A stretch of 64,000 nucleotides of DNA from Streptomyces sp. VRA16 Mangrove soil (GTDB taxonomy: Bacteria > Actinomycetota > Actinomycetes > Streptomycetales > Streptomycetaceae): NCBI RefSeq assembly GCF_017377775.1, contig NZ_JAFVLN010000003.1, positions 186,001-250,000 of the forward strand. Reading direction: 5' to 3'. The notes beneath the pieces were generated by a model, which saw nothing but the letters and a program-made list of their open reading frames with translations, did no database searches and was not told where the DNA came from. Shown in pieces: positions 26,372 through 34,459 of this stretch. Each line of letters begins with the position of its first letter. Position 1 is the first letter of the stretch. The translations under genes were made by a program, and so were the position numbers.

Positions 26372-27240
26372 TTGAGCCCCGATGTCGCCATGCCGTCGAT
26401 GAGATACCGCTGGAAGGCGGCGAAGAACGCGATGACGGGGATCAGCGCGACCAGTGACATGGCCACCTGGCCGCCGTAGTTGGAGATGCCCTCCTGGTCG
26501 CGGAACATCATCAGGCCGAGCGAAACGGTGTACTTGTCGGGGCTGTTGAGGTAGATCAGCGGCCCCATGAAGTCGTTCCAGGCGTTGATGAAGGTGAAGA
26601 TGGCGCTGGTGATGAGCGCGGGCCGGGTCAGCGGCAGCACGATCGACCAGTAGGTGCGCAGGTGCCCGCAGCCGTCGAGCTTGGCGGCCTCGTCGAGTTC
26701 CTTGGGCAGTCCGCGCATGAACTGCACCATCAGGAAGACGAAGAAGGCCTCCGTGGCGAGGAACTTGCCGGCGACCAGCGGCACCATCGTGTCGATGAGT
26801 TCGAGTTTGCGGAACATCACGTACTGCGGGATGAGCAGCACGTGATACGGCAGCAGCAGCGTGCCGATCATCAGCGTGAACAGCAGGTTCCGTCCGGCGA
26901 ACCGGATCTTGGCGAAGGCGTACGCGGTCAGCGAGCTGGACAGCACGACGCCGGCCACGGCGAGGCCCGCGTACGTCAGCGAGTTCAGGAAGAAGCTGCT
27001 GATGCTGATGCCGGAGATGCCGTCGGCGAGCCCCGAGAAGTTGGACAGGATCGGCTTGCCCGGGAACAGGTCGAGGCTGCCGATGATCTCCTTGCCCGGC
27101 TTGAACGAGGCGCCGAGCACCCAGAACACCGGGTACAGGACCACCGCGAGCACGAGCAGCGCGCCCACGTGCCAGACGATCGACCCGGTACGCCGCCGGT
27201 CACCGGCGGTGCGGACAGCAGGGCTGGTGACACTGGTCAC
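26368..27240 (-). CDS. Carbohydrate ABC transporter permease, CUT1 (LplC-like)
   Basis: A 290-residue inner-membrane permease with six hydrophobic segments and the EAA loop ELDEAAKLDGCGHLRTYWSIVLP that contacts the ATPase. It pairs with the permease gene before it to form the channel for an oligosaccharide. The GTG at 27240 overlaps the stop of that gene (GTGA). No ATP-binding subunit is encoded nearby; in Streptomyces such CUT1 systems commonly use the shared ATPase MsiK, which is my inference here. Confidence 0.92.
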   Translation of the reverse strand: MTSVTSPAVRTAGDRRRTGSIVWHVGALLVLAVVLYPVFWVLGASFKPGKEIIGSLDLFPGKPILSNFSGLADGISGISISSFFLNSLTYAGLAVAGVVLSSSLTAYAFAKIRFAGRNLLFTLMIGTLLLPYHVLLIPQYVMFRKLELIDTMVPLVAGKFLATEAFFVFLMVQFMRGLPKELDEAAKLDGCGHLRTYWSIVLPLTRPALITSAIFTFINAWNDFMGPLIYLNSPDKYTVSLGLMMFRDQEGISNYGGQVAMSLVALIPVIAFFAAFQRYLIDGMATSGLK

Positions 27241-28202
27241 TTGGCGGCCTCCGTGTTGGCCTCGTAATACACCCACTTCTTCTGCGACCAGAACAGGACC
27301 GCCGTGACCAGTGCGACCGCGATCACCAGCGTCCAGGCCATCGCGGAGGCGAAGCCCATCTGGGCCTCCTTGAAGCCCTTTTGGTACAGGTAACAGGTGT
27401 AGACGAGGGTGGCGTCGGCGGGACCGCAGCTCGTGTTCGACACGACATAGGCGGACCCGAACACCTGGAACGCGTGGATGGACTCCAGCAGGACGTTGAA
27501 GAACAGCACCGGGGAGATCATCGGCAGGGTGATGTTCCAGAACCTGCGCAGCGGCCCGGCGCCGTCCATCGCCGCTGCTTCGTACAGTTCCTGCGGCACC
27601 TGTTTGAGGCCGGCCAGGAAGATGACCATCGGCGCCCCGAACTGCCAGACGCTCAGGGCGACCAGAGCGTAGATGACGTAGTCCGGGTTGCCGATCCAGC
27701 CGCCGATGTCGAGCCCGAAGATCTTCTGCGTCCGGTCGACGACGGCGTCGTCGGAGAACAACGCCCGCCAGACGAATCCGACGGAGACGCTCGCCCCGAT
27801 GAGCGAGGGCATGTAGAAGGCGGCCCGGTACAGGCCCTGTCCACGCCGCTTCTGCGCGAGCAGCATCGCCACACCGAGTGCGAGCAGCAGTTTCAGCGGC
27901 GTGGCCACGACGACGTACTTGAGCGTGACCTGCACCGACTTCTGCCAGCGCGGGTCCTGGAACATCGTCGTGAAGTTGTCCAGGCCGACCCACTTGGGCG
28001 GCGTGAACAGGTTGTAGCTGGTGAACGCGTAGTACAGCGAGGCGATCATCGGCCCCGCGGTGAGCAGCACGAACCCCGCGATCCACGGCGACATGAAGAG
28101 ATAGCCGGCGAGGTTCTCGCGGCGCCGCCCGCGCCGGCCGGCGACAGCGGCGGAGGTCCGCTTCTGCGCCGGCACCGCGGGCGATTCCTTGACGAGCGTC
28201 AT
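27237..28202 (-). CDS. Carbohydrate ABC transporter permease, CUT1 (LplB-like)
   Basis: A 321-residue permease, the first of two. It has an Arg/Lys-rich cytoplasmic N-terminus (AGRRGRRRENLAGYLF), six membrane segments and the EAA motif ELYEAAAMDGAGPLRRFWNITLP near residue 215. The start is an ATG at 28202, 14 bp after the solute-binding protein stop, with GAGGGG upstream. Together with the second permease and the lipoprotein it makes a complete importer apart from the ATPase. Confidence 0.92.
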   Translation of the reverse strand: MTLVKESPAVPAQKRTSAAVAGRRGRRRENLAGYLFMSPWIAGFVLLTAGPMIASLYYAFTSYNLFTPPKWVGLDNFTTMFQDPRWQKSVQVTLKYVVVATPLKLLLALGVAMLLAQKRRGQGLYRAAFYMPSLIGASVSVGFVWRALFSDDAVVDRTQKIFGLDIGGWIGNPDYVIYALVALSVWQFGAPMVIFLAGLKQVPQELYEAAAMDGAGPLRRFWNITLPMISPVLFFNVLLESIHAFQVFGSAYVVSNTSCGPADATLVYTCYLYQKGFKEAQMGFASAMAWTLVIAVALVTAVLFWSQKKWVYYEANTEAAK

Positions 28203-28216
28203 GACCGAATGTCCCC

Positions 28217-29506
28217 TCAGGCCGCGAAGGCGGCCTTGGCCTCGCTGAACAACTGCTTGGCCGCGGCGGCGGGCTTGCTCTTGCCCTGCGCGACCTCTCC
28301 ACCGATCCGCAGGAACGCCGCCTCGATGACGTCGGCGCCGGACGGATGCGGAGTGATCTTCCCGAGCACTCCGGCCTTGGAGACCTCGTCCTCGTACGCC
28401 GCGATCGCCTTGTTCTGCGCGTCGGCGGGCTTGAACGCGTCGTACTGCTCCTGGGTCGCGAGAATGCCGCGGTCGTAACCCATGATCTTGCCGACCTCGG
28501 GGTCGTGGACCATGAAGTCGATGAACTGGGCCGCTTCCTTCGGGTGCTTGGTCCCGGAGAAGGCGCTGAGCATCAGCGAGCCGAGGTACTGGCCGGTCTG
28601 CTTGCCGTCCGTCGTGGGAATGGGCGCGATGCCGTAGTCGGATTCGCCCTCTCCCTCATAACGGATGGAGAAGTTGTCCCAGGTGAATTCCGAAGCGGCG
28701 AGCCCCGCGGACAGACCGGACTTGGGCTGCACCTGCTCGATCTTCCTGGGGTCGGCCACGAGGCCGGACTTGACCCGCTTGTAGTAGTCGGTCCACCACT
28801 GCGTCAGGTCGTCCTCGGTGAAGCCGAGAGCGCTGTCGGTGTAGAACGCCTTGCCGTTCTGCCGCAGGTAGAGGTCGTAGAGGTACATGATGCCGCCGTA
28901 GCCGGTGTCGCCGGCGATCTTCAGCTTGTCCTGGACCGTCTGCAGCGCGGTGAAGTACTCGTCCCAGGTCCAGCCGAACTTCGCCTCGACGCCCGCCTTC
29001 TTGAAGGCCTTGAGGTCGATCACGAGCGACATGGTGTTGGCACCGACGGGAATTCCGAGCTGCTTTCCGTCCACCTGACCTGCCGTCAGAACTCCGTTGC
29101 GGAAGTTCTTGAGGCTCAAATTCCCGGCGTCCGACTGCGACTTGAGATCCATCAGCACGCCACGCTTGTCGTACTTGCGCAGGAAGGCGACCGCATCCTG
29201 GAAGACGTCCGGCGGATTTCCGCCGGAGGCCTGCGTCTGGAACTTCTCCCAGAAGGACGCGTAATCGGTGAATTCCGCCTTGATCTTGATCTTCGGGTAC
29301 TTCTTCTCGAAGAGCTTGATCGTCTTCTTGATGGCGACAGCCCGCGGCTCGCCGCCCCACCACGCGTACCGGAGGGTGACGGGGCCACCGTCACCCGACC
29401 CGCCGTCGTTGCCACCACACCCGGCCGCCGTCAGTCCGAGTGCCGCGACCGACGCCCCCGTGACCTTCAGCAGGCCACGCCGGTCAAGATCCCTGTTGCT
29501 AGGCAC
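28217..29506 (-). CDS. Sugar-binding lipoprotein of an ABC importer
   Basis: A 429-residue extracellular solute-binding protein of the family-1 sugar type. The signal has both RR (residues 9-10, RRGLLKVTGAS) and a lipobox LTAAGC with the lipidated Cys at 30, so Tat export as a lipoprotein is likely. The mature part shows the VTLRYAWWGGEPRAVAIKKTI start and the ASEFTWDNFSIRYEGEGESDYG and LMLSAFSGTKHPKEAAQF segments typical of this class. GTG at 29506 follows GGAGGGG. First gene of the rhamnogalacturonan operon; ligand inferred from the lyase. Confidence 0.93.
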   Translation of the reverse strand: MPSNRDLDRRGLLKVTGASVAALGLTAAGCGGNDGGSGDGGPVTLRYAWWGGEPRAVAIKKTIKLFEKKYPKIKIKAEFTDYASFWEKFQTQASGGNPPDVFQDAVAFLRKYDKRGVLMDLKSQSDAGNLSLKNFRNGVLTAGQVDGKQLGIPVGANTMSLVIDLKAFKKAGVEAKFGWTWDEYFTALQTVQDKLKIAGDTGYGGIMYLYDLYLRQNGKAFYTDSALGFTEDDLTQWWTDYYKRVKSGLVADPRKIEQVQPKSGLSAGLAASEFTWDNFSIRYEGEGESDYGIAPIPTTDGKQTGQYLGSLMLSAFSGTKHPKEAAQFIDFMVHDPEVGKIMGYDRGILATQEQYDAFKPADAQNKAIAAYEDEVSKAGVLGKITPHPSGADVIEAAFLRIGGEVAQGKSKPAAAAKQLFSEAKAAFAA

Positions 29507-29542
29507 AGTTCGCCCCTCCACCTGCGCATTGAATCGTTTTAG

Positions 29543-29554
29543 GAAAGCGCTTGC
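29543..29554. promoter_or_regulatory. LacI-type operator, promoter-proximal
   Basis: GAAAGCGCTTGC, a near-perfect inverted repeat around AAGCGCTT, the typical core of LacI/GalR-family sites. It overlaps the expected transcription start of the sugar operon, 7 bases past the -10 box, which is a classical repression position. No LacI-family gene is present in the window. Confidence 0.65.
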
Positions 29555-29560
29555 CGGGCA

Positions 29561-29589
29561 AAGGTAGAGACGGGGCGGGAGGACGTCAA
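29561..29589 (-). promoter_or_regulatory. Promoter of the rhamnogalacturonan operon
   Basis: Minus-strand -35 TTGACG (29584-29589), 17-base spacer and -10 TACCTT (29561-29566), about 55 bases before the lipoprotein start. The two LacI-type operators lie on either side of it. Confidence 0.6.
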
Positions 29590-29610
29590 CGGTTCGGACA
29601 AAGATTTGGA

Positions 29611-29624
29611 TCGAAGCGCTTCGA
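29611..29624. promoter_or_regulatory. LacI-type operator, upstream
   Basis: TCGAAGCGCTTCGA, a perfect 14-bp palindrome with the same AAGCGCTT core as the site at 29543-29554. The two centres are 69 bp apart, which would permit looping across the promoter. Confidence 0.65.
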
Positions 29625-29718
29625 ACACGCAGGTCGGAGCAGGGGTGCAGGGCGGTCTGAACCGTTACACAGGAGGCGCCGCACAGGAGCTGCGGGGCCG
29701 GGACCCTGACACACGTAC

Positions 29719-29759
29719 ACCGAGGGCCCCGGAGACTCGACGTCTCCGGGGCCCTCGGT
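29719..29759 (-). terminator. Hairpin terminator downstream of the right tRNA-Val gene
   Basis: Arms of 18 bp (29719-29736 with 29742-29759; ACCGAGGGCCCCGGAGAC and its complement) around a 5-base loop, starting 6 bases after the tRNA 3' end on the minus strand. It would insulate the tRNA from the downstream sugar operon. Confidence 0.75.
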
Positions 29760-29839
29760 TCCGGGTGGGCGATACTGGGTTCGAACCAGTGACCTCTTCG
29801 GTGTGAACGAAGCGCTCTCCCACTGAGCTAATCGCCCGG
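29760..29839. repeat. 80-bp direct repeat containing tRNA-Val(CAC), right copy
   Basis: Identical over 80 bases and in the same orientation as 22365-22444. The flanks differ at once, including the terminators, so only the tRNA gene with 8 extra bases is shared. Confidence 0.85.
29766..29837 (-). tRNA. tRNA-Val (anticodon CAC), second copy
   Basis: 72 bases identical to the gene at 22371-22442: acceptor GGGCGAT/ATCGCCC, anticodon CAC, T-arm GGTTCGAACCC, CCA not encoded. No convincing -35/-10 pair was seen upstream (only TAATGT about 15 bases before the 5' end). Confidence 0.96.
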
Positions 29840-29910
29840 CGCAGGAAGAACATTACCCCATGTCAGGGGGTGCCTGAGACCATCCCGCGCCGCAGGTGAT
29901 CACCGTGCCG

Positions 29911-30354
29911 TCACTGCTTGATGTTCCACGGCATCTCGAAGCCGAACTTCCACACGTAGATACCCACGAGCACCGCGACGATCACCAGGCCGACCGTCGT
30001 CAGGATGATGTTCCGCCGCCGCACCCTCGGATCGAGCGCCTTCTGCGTGGCCTCGGTGACCTTGCGCTTCGTCCACCGCAGCACCAGCTGCGCCCAGACG
30101 AACTCGGTCGCCCAGATCGCCATGCCACCGAAGATCACCAGCCATCCGGGACCCGGCAGCGGCAGCATGATGATGCCCGCGACGACGACCGCGAGGCCCA
30201 CCACGAAGACGCCGACCTGCCAGCTCAGATGGAGCGCCCTGCGCGCCTGGATGAACTCCGGGGCCCGTGAGCCCAGCGGCTTCGCCTCGGACTCGGACCC
30301 GGTGTCGTCGGTGTCGGCGGCCGTCCCGGCCGCCTCGTCACTCCCCGTATTCAT
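29911..30354 (-). CDS. TIGR02611/PGPGW-type membrane protein
   Basis: A 147-residue membrane protein with the signature PLPGPGWLVIFGGMAIWATEF (PGPGW motif) between two hydrophobic segments, and a third near the C-terminus (NIILTTVGLVIVAVLVGIYVW). An acidic, disordered N-terminus (about 30 residues) precedes them. The family is small and uncharacterised. It is divergent from ssgB; the position next to ssgB is, from memory, conserved in Streptomyces. Confidence 0.88.
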   Translation of the reverse strand: MNTGSDEAAGTAADTDDTGSESEAKPLGSRAPEFIQARRALHLSWQVGVFVVGLAVVVAGIIMLPLPGPGWLVIFGGMAIWATEFVWAQLVLRWTKRKVTEATQKALDPRVRRRNIILTTVGLVIVAVLVGIYVWKFGFEMPWNIKQ

Positions 30355-30544
30355 ACAGCCAAACCTACCGGAACCAATCCCGTCACTGGAATGGCCGTTC
30401 CCCTACAAGAAAGACTCGGCCGTACGAGCTACCTAAAGACGTCCAAAACACTCAGAGGGGTTTACAACGGCACCGTAGGTGGCATGTCGATTTCGCCGAC
30501 GTGCGAATCCCCGAGCGCACACTGAGCGAAAGGCCCTGGCGCTT

Positions 30545-30958
30545 ATGAACACCACGGTCAGCTGCGAGCTGCACCTGCGCCTCGTTGTGTCGAGCGAGTC
30601 CTCACTGCCTGTTCCCGCAGGACTGCGGTATGACACGGCCGATCCGTATGCCGTGCACGCCACCTTCCACACCGGAGCCGAAGAGACGGTCGAGTGGGTG
30701 TTTGCCCGCGACCTCCTCGCCGAAGGCCTTCACCGGCCGACCGGCACCGGAGACGTCCGAGTCTGGCCGTCCCGCAGCCATGGTCAGGGCGTCGTCTGCA
30801 TCGCCCTGAGTTCCCCGGAGGGAGAAGCTCTGCTCGAGGCCCCGGCACGGGCCCTCGAGTCGTTCCTGAAGCGGACGGACGCCGCCGTGCCACCCGGCAC
30901 GGAACACCGTCACTTCGACCTCGATCAGGAGCTCTCGCACATCCTCGCGGAGAGCTAG
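30545..30958 (+). CDS. ssgB: Sporulation-specific cell division regulator SsgB
   Basis: The 137-residue product starts MNTTVSCELHLRLVVSSESS and matches my memory of S. coelicolor SsgB almost completely (for instance EETVEWVFARDLLAEGLHRP). SsgB localises with SsgA to septum sites in aerial hyphae and recruits FtsZ, starting sporulation-specific division; it is found in sporulating actinomycetes. The GTTT (30460-30463) and GGTGGCAT (30478-30485) spacing upstream weakly resembles a SigH/SigB-type promoter, which fits reported SigH control, but I would not rely on it. A hairpin terminator follows. Confidence 0.97.
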   Translation: MNTTVSCELHLRLVVSSESSLPVPAGLRYDTADPYAVHATFHTGAEETVEWVFARDLLAEGLHRPTGTGDVRVWPSRSHGQGVVCIALSSPEGEALLEAPARALESFLKRTDAAVPPGTEHRHFDLDQELSHILAES

Positions 30959-31013
30959 CCGCGCGAGGACGCCCGCGCCGGTTCCCAGCCGGTGTCAGGC
31001 AGCGCGAGAGCGC

Positions 31014-31045
31014 CCCGTGCCGTCCACTCGGGGAGACGGCACGGG
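31014..31045 (+). terminator. Hairpin terminator of ssgB
   Basis: Perfect 11-bp arms CCCGTGCCGTC (31014-31024) and GACGGCACGGG (31035-31045) with a 10-base loop, 56 bases after the ssgB stop. Confidence 0.6.
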
Positions 31046-31232
31046 TCTGAGCACCTTCACCACAGCAGGACAGCACGACAACCGCATACGGCAGACATCC
31101 GGCGCCGTCGCCGTGGGACCTTCCACGGCGACGGCGTCGGCCTGCTCCCCGGGCCCCACGGACAGGGACAGGCGCTAGGCTCGGCCAGCATCGGCGGGCG
31201 CAGGCCCGACCCCCCAGGCCAGGGAGCGAATC

Positions 31233-31796
31233 GTGCTGATCACCCACGACACCCGGTGCGCGCTCGACACCGTGGTGGATCTGGTGAACACCGCACCGGA
31301 CGACGCCGCCGGCACGGCGGACAGGCTCACGGATCTGCCGGCCCTCGAAGATTTCGTACGAAAGCACGAGATCAGCGATGTGGGCGTGCTCGCGGAGCGT
31401 GAGCTCGCCGCGGTGCGTGCGGTGCGTGACCGGTTCGGCGAGGTGTTCGCGGCACCCGACCCCCGCGCCGCCGCGGAGTTGATCAACGAACTGATCGCCG
31501 CCGCGGGCACCACCCCGCGCCTGACGGACCACGACGGCTACGACTGGCACGTGCACTACTTCGCGCCCGGCGCCTCGGTCGAGGACCACCTGGCGGCCGA
31601 CTGCGGGATGGCCCTTGCGTTCTTCGTGGTCGCCGGGGAACAGGAGCGGTTGCGGCGCTGTGACGCGCCGGACTGCCGGCACGCGTTCGTGGATCTGTCC
31701 CGCAACCGCTCGCGCCGCTACTGCGACAGCCGCACGTGCGGGAACCGGCTGCACGTGGCCGCGTACCGGGCGCGCCGCAAGGAGGCCGCGGGCTGA
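31233..31796 (+). CDS. CGNR zinc-finger protein (ABATE domain), probable transcription regulator
   Basis: A 187-residue protein with an N-terminal ABATE-like domain and a C-terminal CGNR zinc finger: CDAPDC, then RRYCDSRTCGNRLHV, giving four Cys ligands and the signature CGNR (about residues 144-176), followed by a basic tail AAYRARRKE. Such proteins are putative transcription or stress regulators; the target is unknown. The GTG at 31233 has AGGGAG upstream. Convergent with the small membrane gene that follows. Confidence 0.9.
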   Translation: MLITHDTRCALDTVVDLVNTAPDDAAGTADRLTDLPALEDFVRKHEISDVGVLAERELAAVRAVRDRFGEVFAAPDPRAAAELINELIAAAGTTPRLTDHDGYDWHVHYFAPGASVEDHLAADCGMALAFFVVAGEQERLRRCDAPDCRHAFVDLSRNRSRRYCDSRTCGNRLHVAAYRARRKEAAG

Positions 31797-31814
31797 GCCC
31801 GCGCACGGTGGCGT

Positions 31815-32015
31815 TCACAGCAGCAGGAGGTCGTGCAGGGCGGCCATCATGAGCAGAAAGCCGATCACCGCCAGGAAGATCATCAGCGGTGGCTGGGAGA
31901 GCGCGAAGAGGCAGCCGCGCTCGGCGTCGGGGTTCGGGGTCACGGGAGCGGGCACCGGGGGCGCCTCGTTCGTCTCTGCGTTCAGCTGTTCGTCCAGCTG
32001 CGGTGTGTCCAGCAT
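31815..32015 (-). CDS. Small single-pass membrane protein
   Basis: A 66-residue product: an acidic, Pro-rich N-terminus (LDEQLNAETNEAPPVPAP), then one long hydrophobic helix PPLMIFLAVIGFLLMMAALHD near the C-terminus. No domain recognised. ATG start with weak GCGAG upstream. Codon use and a coherent N-cytoplasmic topology support it as real. Confidence 0.65.
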   Translation of the reverse strand: MLDTPQLDEQLNAETNEAPPVPAPVTPNPDAERGCLFALSQPPLMIFLAVIGFLLMMAALHDLLLL

Positions 32016-32288
32016 CTCGCGGTGATGATGGCGCAGGCGATCGGCGCCAGGTGGTCAACACGCGCGTCCCGGGCGGCAGTTCGCCGGATTACGTGACCCC
32101 GGGCACGGTCATCTGTACGCATCGACGGGGCATGTCGTACGTACGTCCGCACGGGCGCGGGCCGTCCGCGCCCGGCGTGCACCCACTCGAACTGCCCTGC
32201 CGTGGACGCACGTTGGCCACCAGCGCGCGCGGAGCGCGAGCGGGTGGTCTCCAACCCCCTTCTGCGGGGCGCCGTTTGACGAGCGCCG

Positions 32289-32732
32289 TCAGATCCCGTG
32301 CTTCTTCAGGATCGCCTCGATGTCGCTGAAGTCGTCCCCCGCGCCCGCCTTCGGCCCGGGCTGGGCGACGGGGGCGCTGCGCGGGCTCCGGGCGAGCGAG
32401 GGGGCGGACGCGGCCGGCGCCACGGCCTCGCGCCGCGCGGCGGCCTTGGCGGCCTTGCGCTCCTTGCGGGTGCCGCCGCCGCGGCGCTCGACGGCGCGGG
32501 TGCCCATGAACATCAGCCAGGCCGCGCCGAGCACGCCGAAGCCGGCCCACGCGGTCGGGCTGAACGCGGTGTCCACGGCCCACTCGACCGCGCCGGTCAT
32601 CACCAGGCCCAGCGGGACGAGGGAGTAGGCGGCCAGCCGGGCGGCCGCGAGGAACCGCTTGCGGTACGCGGTGACCGCGGCGATGCCCAGGCCCGCCACG
32701 GACGCGGCGGAACAGACGGTCTCGGCAATCAT
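32289..32732 (-). CDS. Membrane protein of unknown function
   Basis: A 147-residue product with an N-terminal membrane segment (VCSAASVAGLGIAAVTAY), two more hydrophobic stretches (LAAYSLVPLGLVMTGAVEW and WAGFGVLGAAWLMFMG) and a long charged/Ala-Pro tail ending DDFSDIEAILKKHGI. I choose the ATG at 32732 because AGGAGGA precedes it; an upstream in-frame start at 32789 is less likely. The C-terminal motif ending in a short amphipathic helix could bind a partner. Function unknown. About 270 bp downstream (32016-32288) hold no recognisable gene. Confidence 0.75.
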   Translation of the reverse strand: MIAETVCSAASVAGLGIAAVTAYRKRFLAAARLAAYSLVPLGLVMTGAVEWAVDTAFSPTAWAGFGVLGAAWLMFMGTRAVERRGGGTRKERKAAKAAARREAVAPAASAPSLARSPRSAPVAQPGPKAGAGDDFSDIEAILKKHGI

Positions 32733-32908
32733 CCGGTCCTCCTGGACTGGGGCGTATCGGTCGGCATCGGGGCGGTTCGCCCCTTCCATCGTGCACCGCC
32801 GAAGGGGCCCGCGGCCACGGCCGGGACGGACCTCAGGGAGATCTCCGGGTCCCTCTCCTCCACAGGTCCTGGTTGGGCCGCCGCGAGCGGGCCTGGGAGA
32901 CTGGCCCC

Positions 32909-33430
32909 ATGAACGCCCCGAACCCGGCCCCGGTCCTCGATGTCTGGTGCGAGCTGCAGTGTCCCGACTGCCGCACGGCCCTCGACGACATCCGCGCGCT
33001 GCGCGAGCGCTACGGCGACCGCCTCGAGATCCGCCTGCGGCACTTCCCGCTCGACAAGCACAAGCACTCCTTCGCCGGCGCCCAGGCCGCCGAGGAGGCG
33101 TTCGCGCAGGGCAAGGGCTGGGAGTACGTGGCGGCGGTGCTCGCCGACGTCGAGCGGTTCGACGCGGCGGGCGAGCCGGTCCTCGTCGAGGTGGCGGGCC
33201 GGATCGGCCTGGACGCCGAGGAGTTCGACACCGCCCTCGTCGACGGCCGGCACATCCTGATCGTCGACGCCGACCAGGCCGAGGGCAAGGTGATCGGCGT
33301 CAAGGGCACTCCGACGTACGAGATCGGGGGCGAGCTCCTGGACGGCAGCAAGGACCAGAGCGGGCTGCGCGCACGGATCGAGGAAATCGCCGACCGGCTG
33401 CTCGCCGGCCAAGCGGGTCACGCGAAGTAG
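32909..33430 (+). CDS. DsbA/2-hydroxychromene isomerase-type thioredoxin-fold protein
   Basis: A 173-residue thioredoxin-superfamily protein with the redox motif CPDC in WCELQCPDCRTALDD near the N-terminus, the helical insert (about 40-115) with SFAGAQAAEEAFAQGKGWEYV, and the cis-Pro loop VKGTPTYEIGG. No signal peptide is visible, so it acts in the cytoplasm, as in the DsbA/FrnE group. Substrate unknown. The reading frame starts at the ATG at 32909 (MNAPNPAPVLDVW). Confidence 0.87.
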   Translation: MNAPNPAPVLDVWCELQCPDCRTALDDIRALRERYGDRLEIRLRHFPLDKHKHSFAGAQAAEEAFAQGKGWEYVAAVLADVERFDAAGEPVLVEVAGRIGLDAEEFDTALVDGRHILIVDADQAEGKVIGVKGTPTYEIGGELLDGSKDQSGLRARIEEIADRLLAGQAGHAK

Positions 33431-33444
33431 AGCTGCGTTCCCGC

Positions 33445-33550
33445 GTCGTTCGGTGCGTGCGATCACCGTGCCGTACGAAGGTCCTGCCGGCCGAGCGACT
33501 CGGGACTTGGGCGGGTGCGGCGAGCGTGCGTGCCGGGCGGCGCGGCGATG
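33445..33550. repeat. Degenerate relative of the 180-bp MITE
   Basis: The blocks GGTGCGTGCGATC (33452-33464) and GCGAGCGTGCGTGCC (about 33520-33534) also occur in the element at 35307-35486, in its minus orientation and about the same distance apart (near 68 bp). The ends do not match: no terminal repeat CTAGGGCGTG is visible. It fills the gap between the DsbA-like and GNAT genes. Confidence 0.4.
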
Positions 33551-33577
33551 TGCCGCCACCTCCCCCGACCCGCTCGG

Positions 33578-34402
33578 CTACAGCAGTGGCTTGTAGAGGT
33601 GGTACTGGACCGGCTCGTAGCCGAGCGACTCGTACAGGCGCCGCGCCGGGGTGTTGTCCGCGAAGACGTTGAGGCCGATCCGGGTGGCGCCCGCGGCGAG
33701 CGCGTCCGCCTCGGCGTGCAGCATCAGGGAGCGGCCGTGGCCGTGCCCCCGGTGATCGGCCGCCACCTCGACGTCGAAGACGAAGGCGCCGTCGGGGCGC
33801 TGGGCCAGCCAGAGCGTTCCGACGCTCTCCCCCTCGTGCTCCAGGACGCTGATCAGGACGTCCGGGGTTCCGACGCCCTCGGGCAGCAGGGCCGCGTGGT
33901 CGCGCTCGGACTTCTCGTGGGCCTCCCGCTCCGTCGTGCCCCGCTCGACGAGGGTGCGCTCGTAGCTCGCCTTCTCGCGGGCCAGCCACGGCCCGTACTC
34001 GGCCTCCGTCATGCGCCGTCCGACGCTGCCGGGCGGCAGGACGGGCGGCCGCTGCGGCAGCGCCTTGGCCATGTTCCGGTTGCGCTCCACGTATCCGAGC
34101 GCGCCGGCGAGCCGCAGCAGCTCCACCTGGTGCGCGGGGACCGACGCCTCGACGCGGCGGCAGTTCCAGCTGCGGGCCACTTCCTCCGCGGCGAGCGCGG
34201 CGACCGTGCCGCGGCCTCGCCCCCGGTCCCGCTCGTCGATGCGCAGATCGCGTATCTGGGCGACGGACGGGCCGAACGCGGGGTGCGTGGCGAGGTGGAG
34301 CGTGCCGACGGGGCGGCTGTTCACGCACACCGCGTAGTGGCGTGAACGGGTGCCGTCGGCACTGCGCTGGAGCGGCTCGGTCGGCCGCAGGGTGGTGGTC
34401 AT
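33578..34402 (-). CDS. GNAT acetyltransferase with two tandem GNAT domains
   Basis: A 274-residue protein with two GNAT units. The N-terminal one has IRDLRIDERDRGRGRGTVAALAAE (acetyl-CoA-binding R-x2-G-x-G/A-like) and the C-terminal one VEVAADHRGHGHGRSLMLHAE followed by GLNVFADNTPARRLYESLGYE. Substrate unknown. The start at 34402 (MTTTLRPTEPL) is used; an ATG eight codons further upstream is less likely. Confidence 0.88.
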   Translation of the reverse strand: MTTTLRPTEPLQRSADGTRSRHYAVCVNSRPVGTLHLATHPAFGPSVAQIRDLRIDERDRGRGRGTVAALAAEEVARSWNCRRVEASVPAHQVELLRLAGALGYVERNRNMAKALPQRPPVLPPGSVGRRMTEAEYGPWLAREKASYERTLVERGTTEREAHEKSERDHAALLPEGVGTPDVLISVLEHEGESVGTLWLAQRPDGAFVFDVEVAADHRGHGHGRSLMLHAEADALAAGATRIGLNVFADNTPARRLYESLGYEPVQYHLYKPLL

Positions 34403-34459
34403 CACCGGTGTTGTACCCGCCCCCACGGCTTTGGCGACAGCGGAATCACCGGTGCCGGC

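Noticed and set aside
30460..30485. SigH-type promoter of ssgB as a separate feature
   Set aside because: GTTT-N14-GGTGGCAT fits only loosely; mentioned in the ssgB entry but not called.
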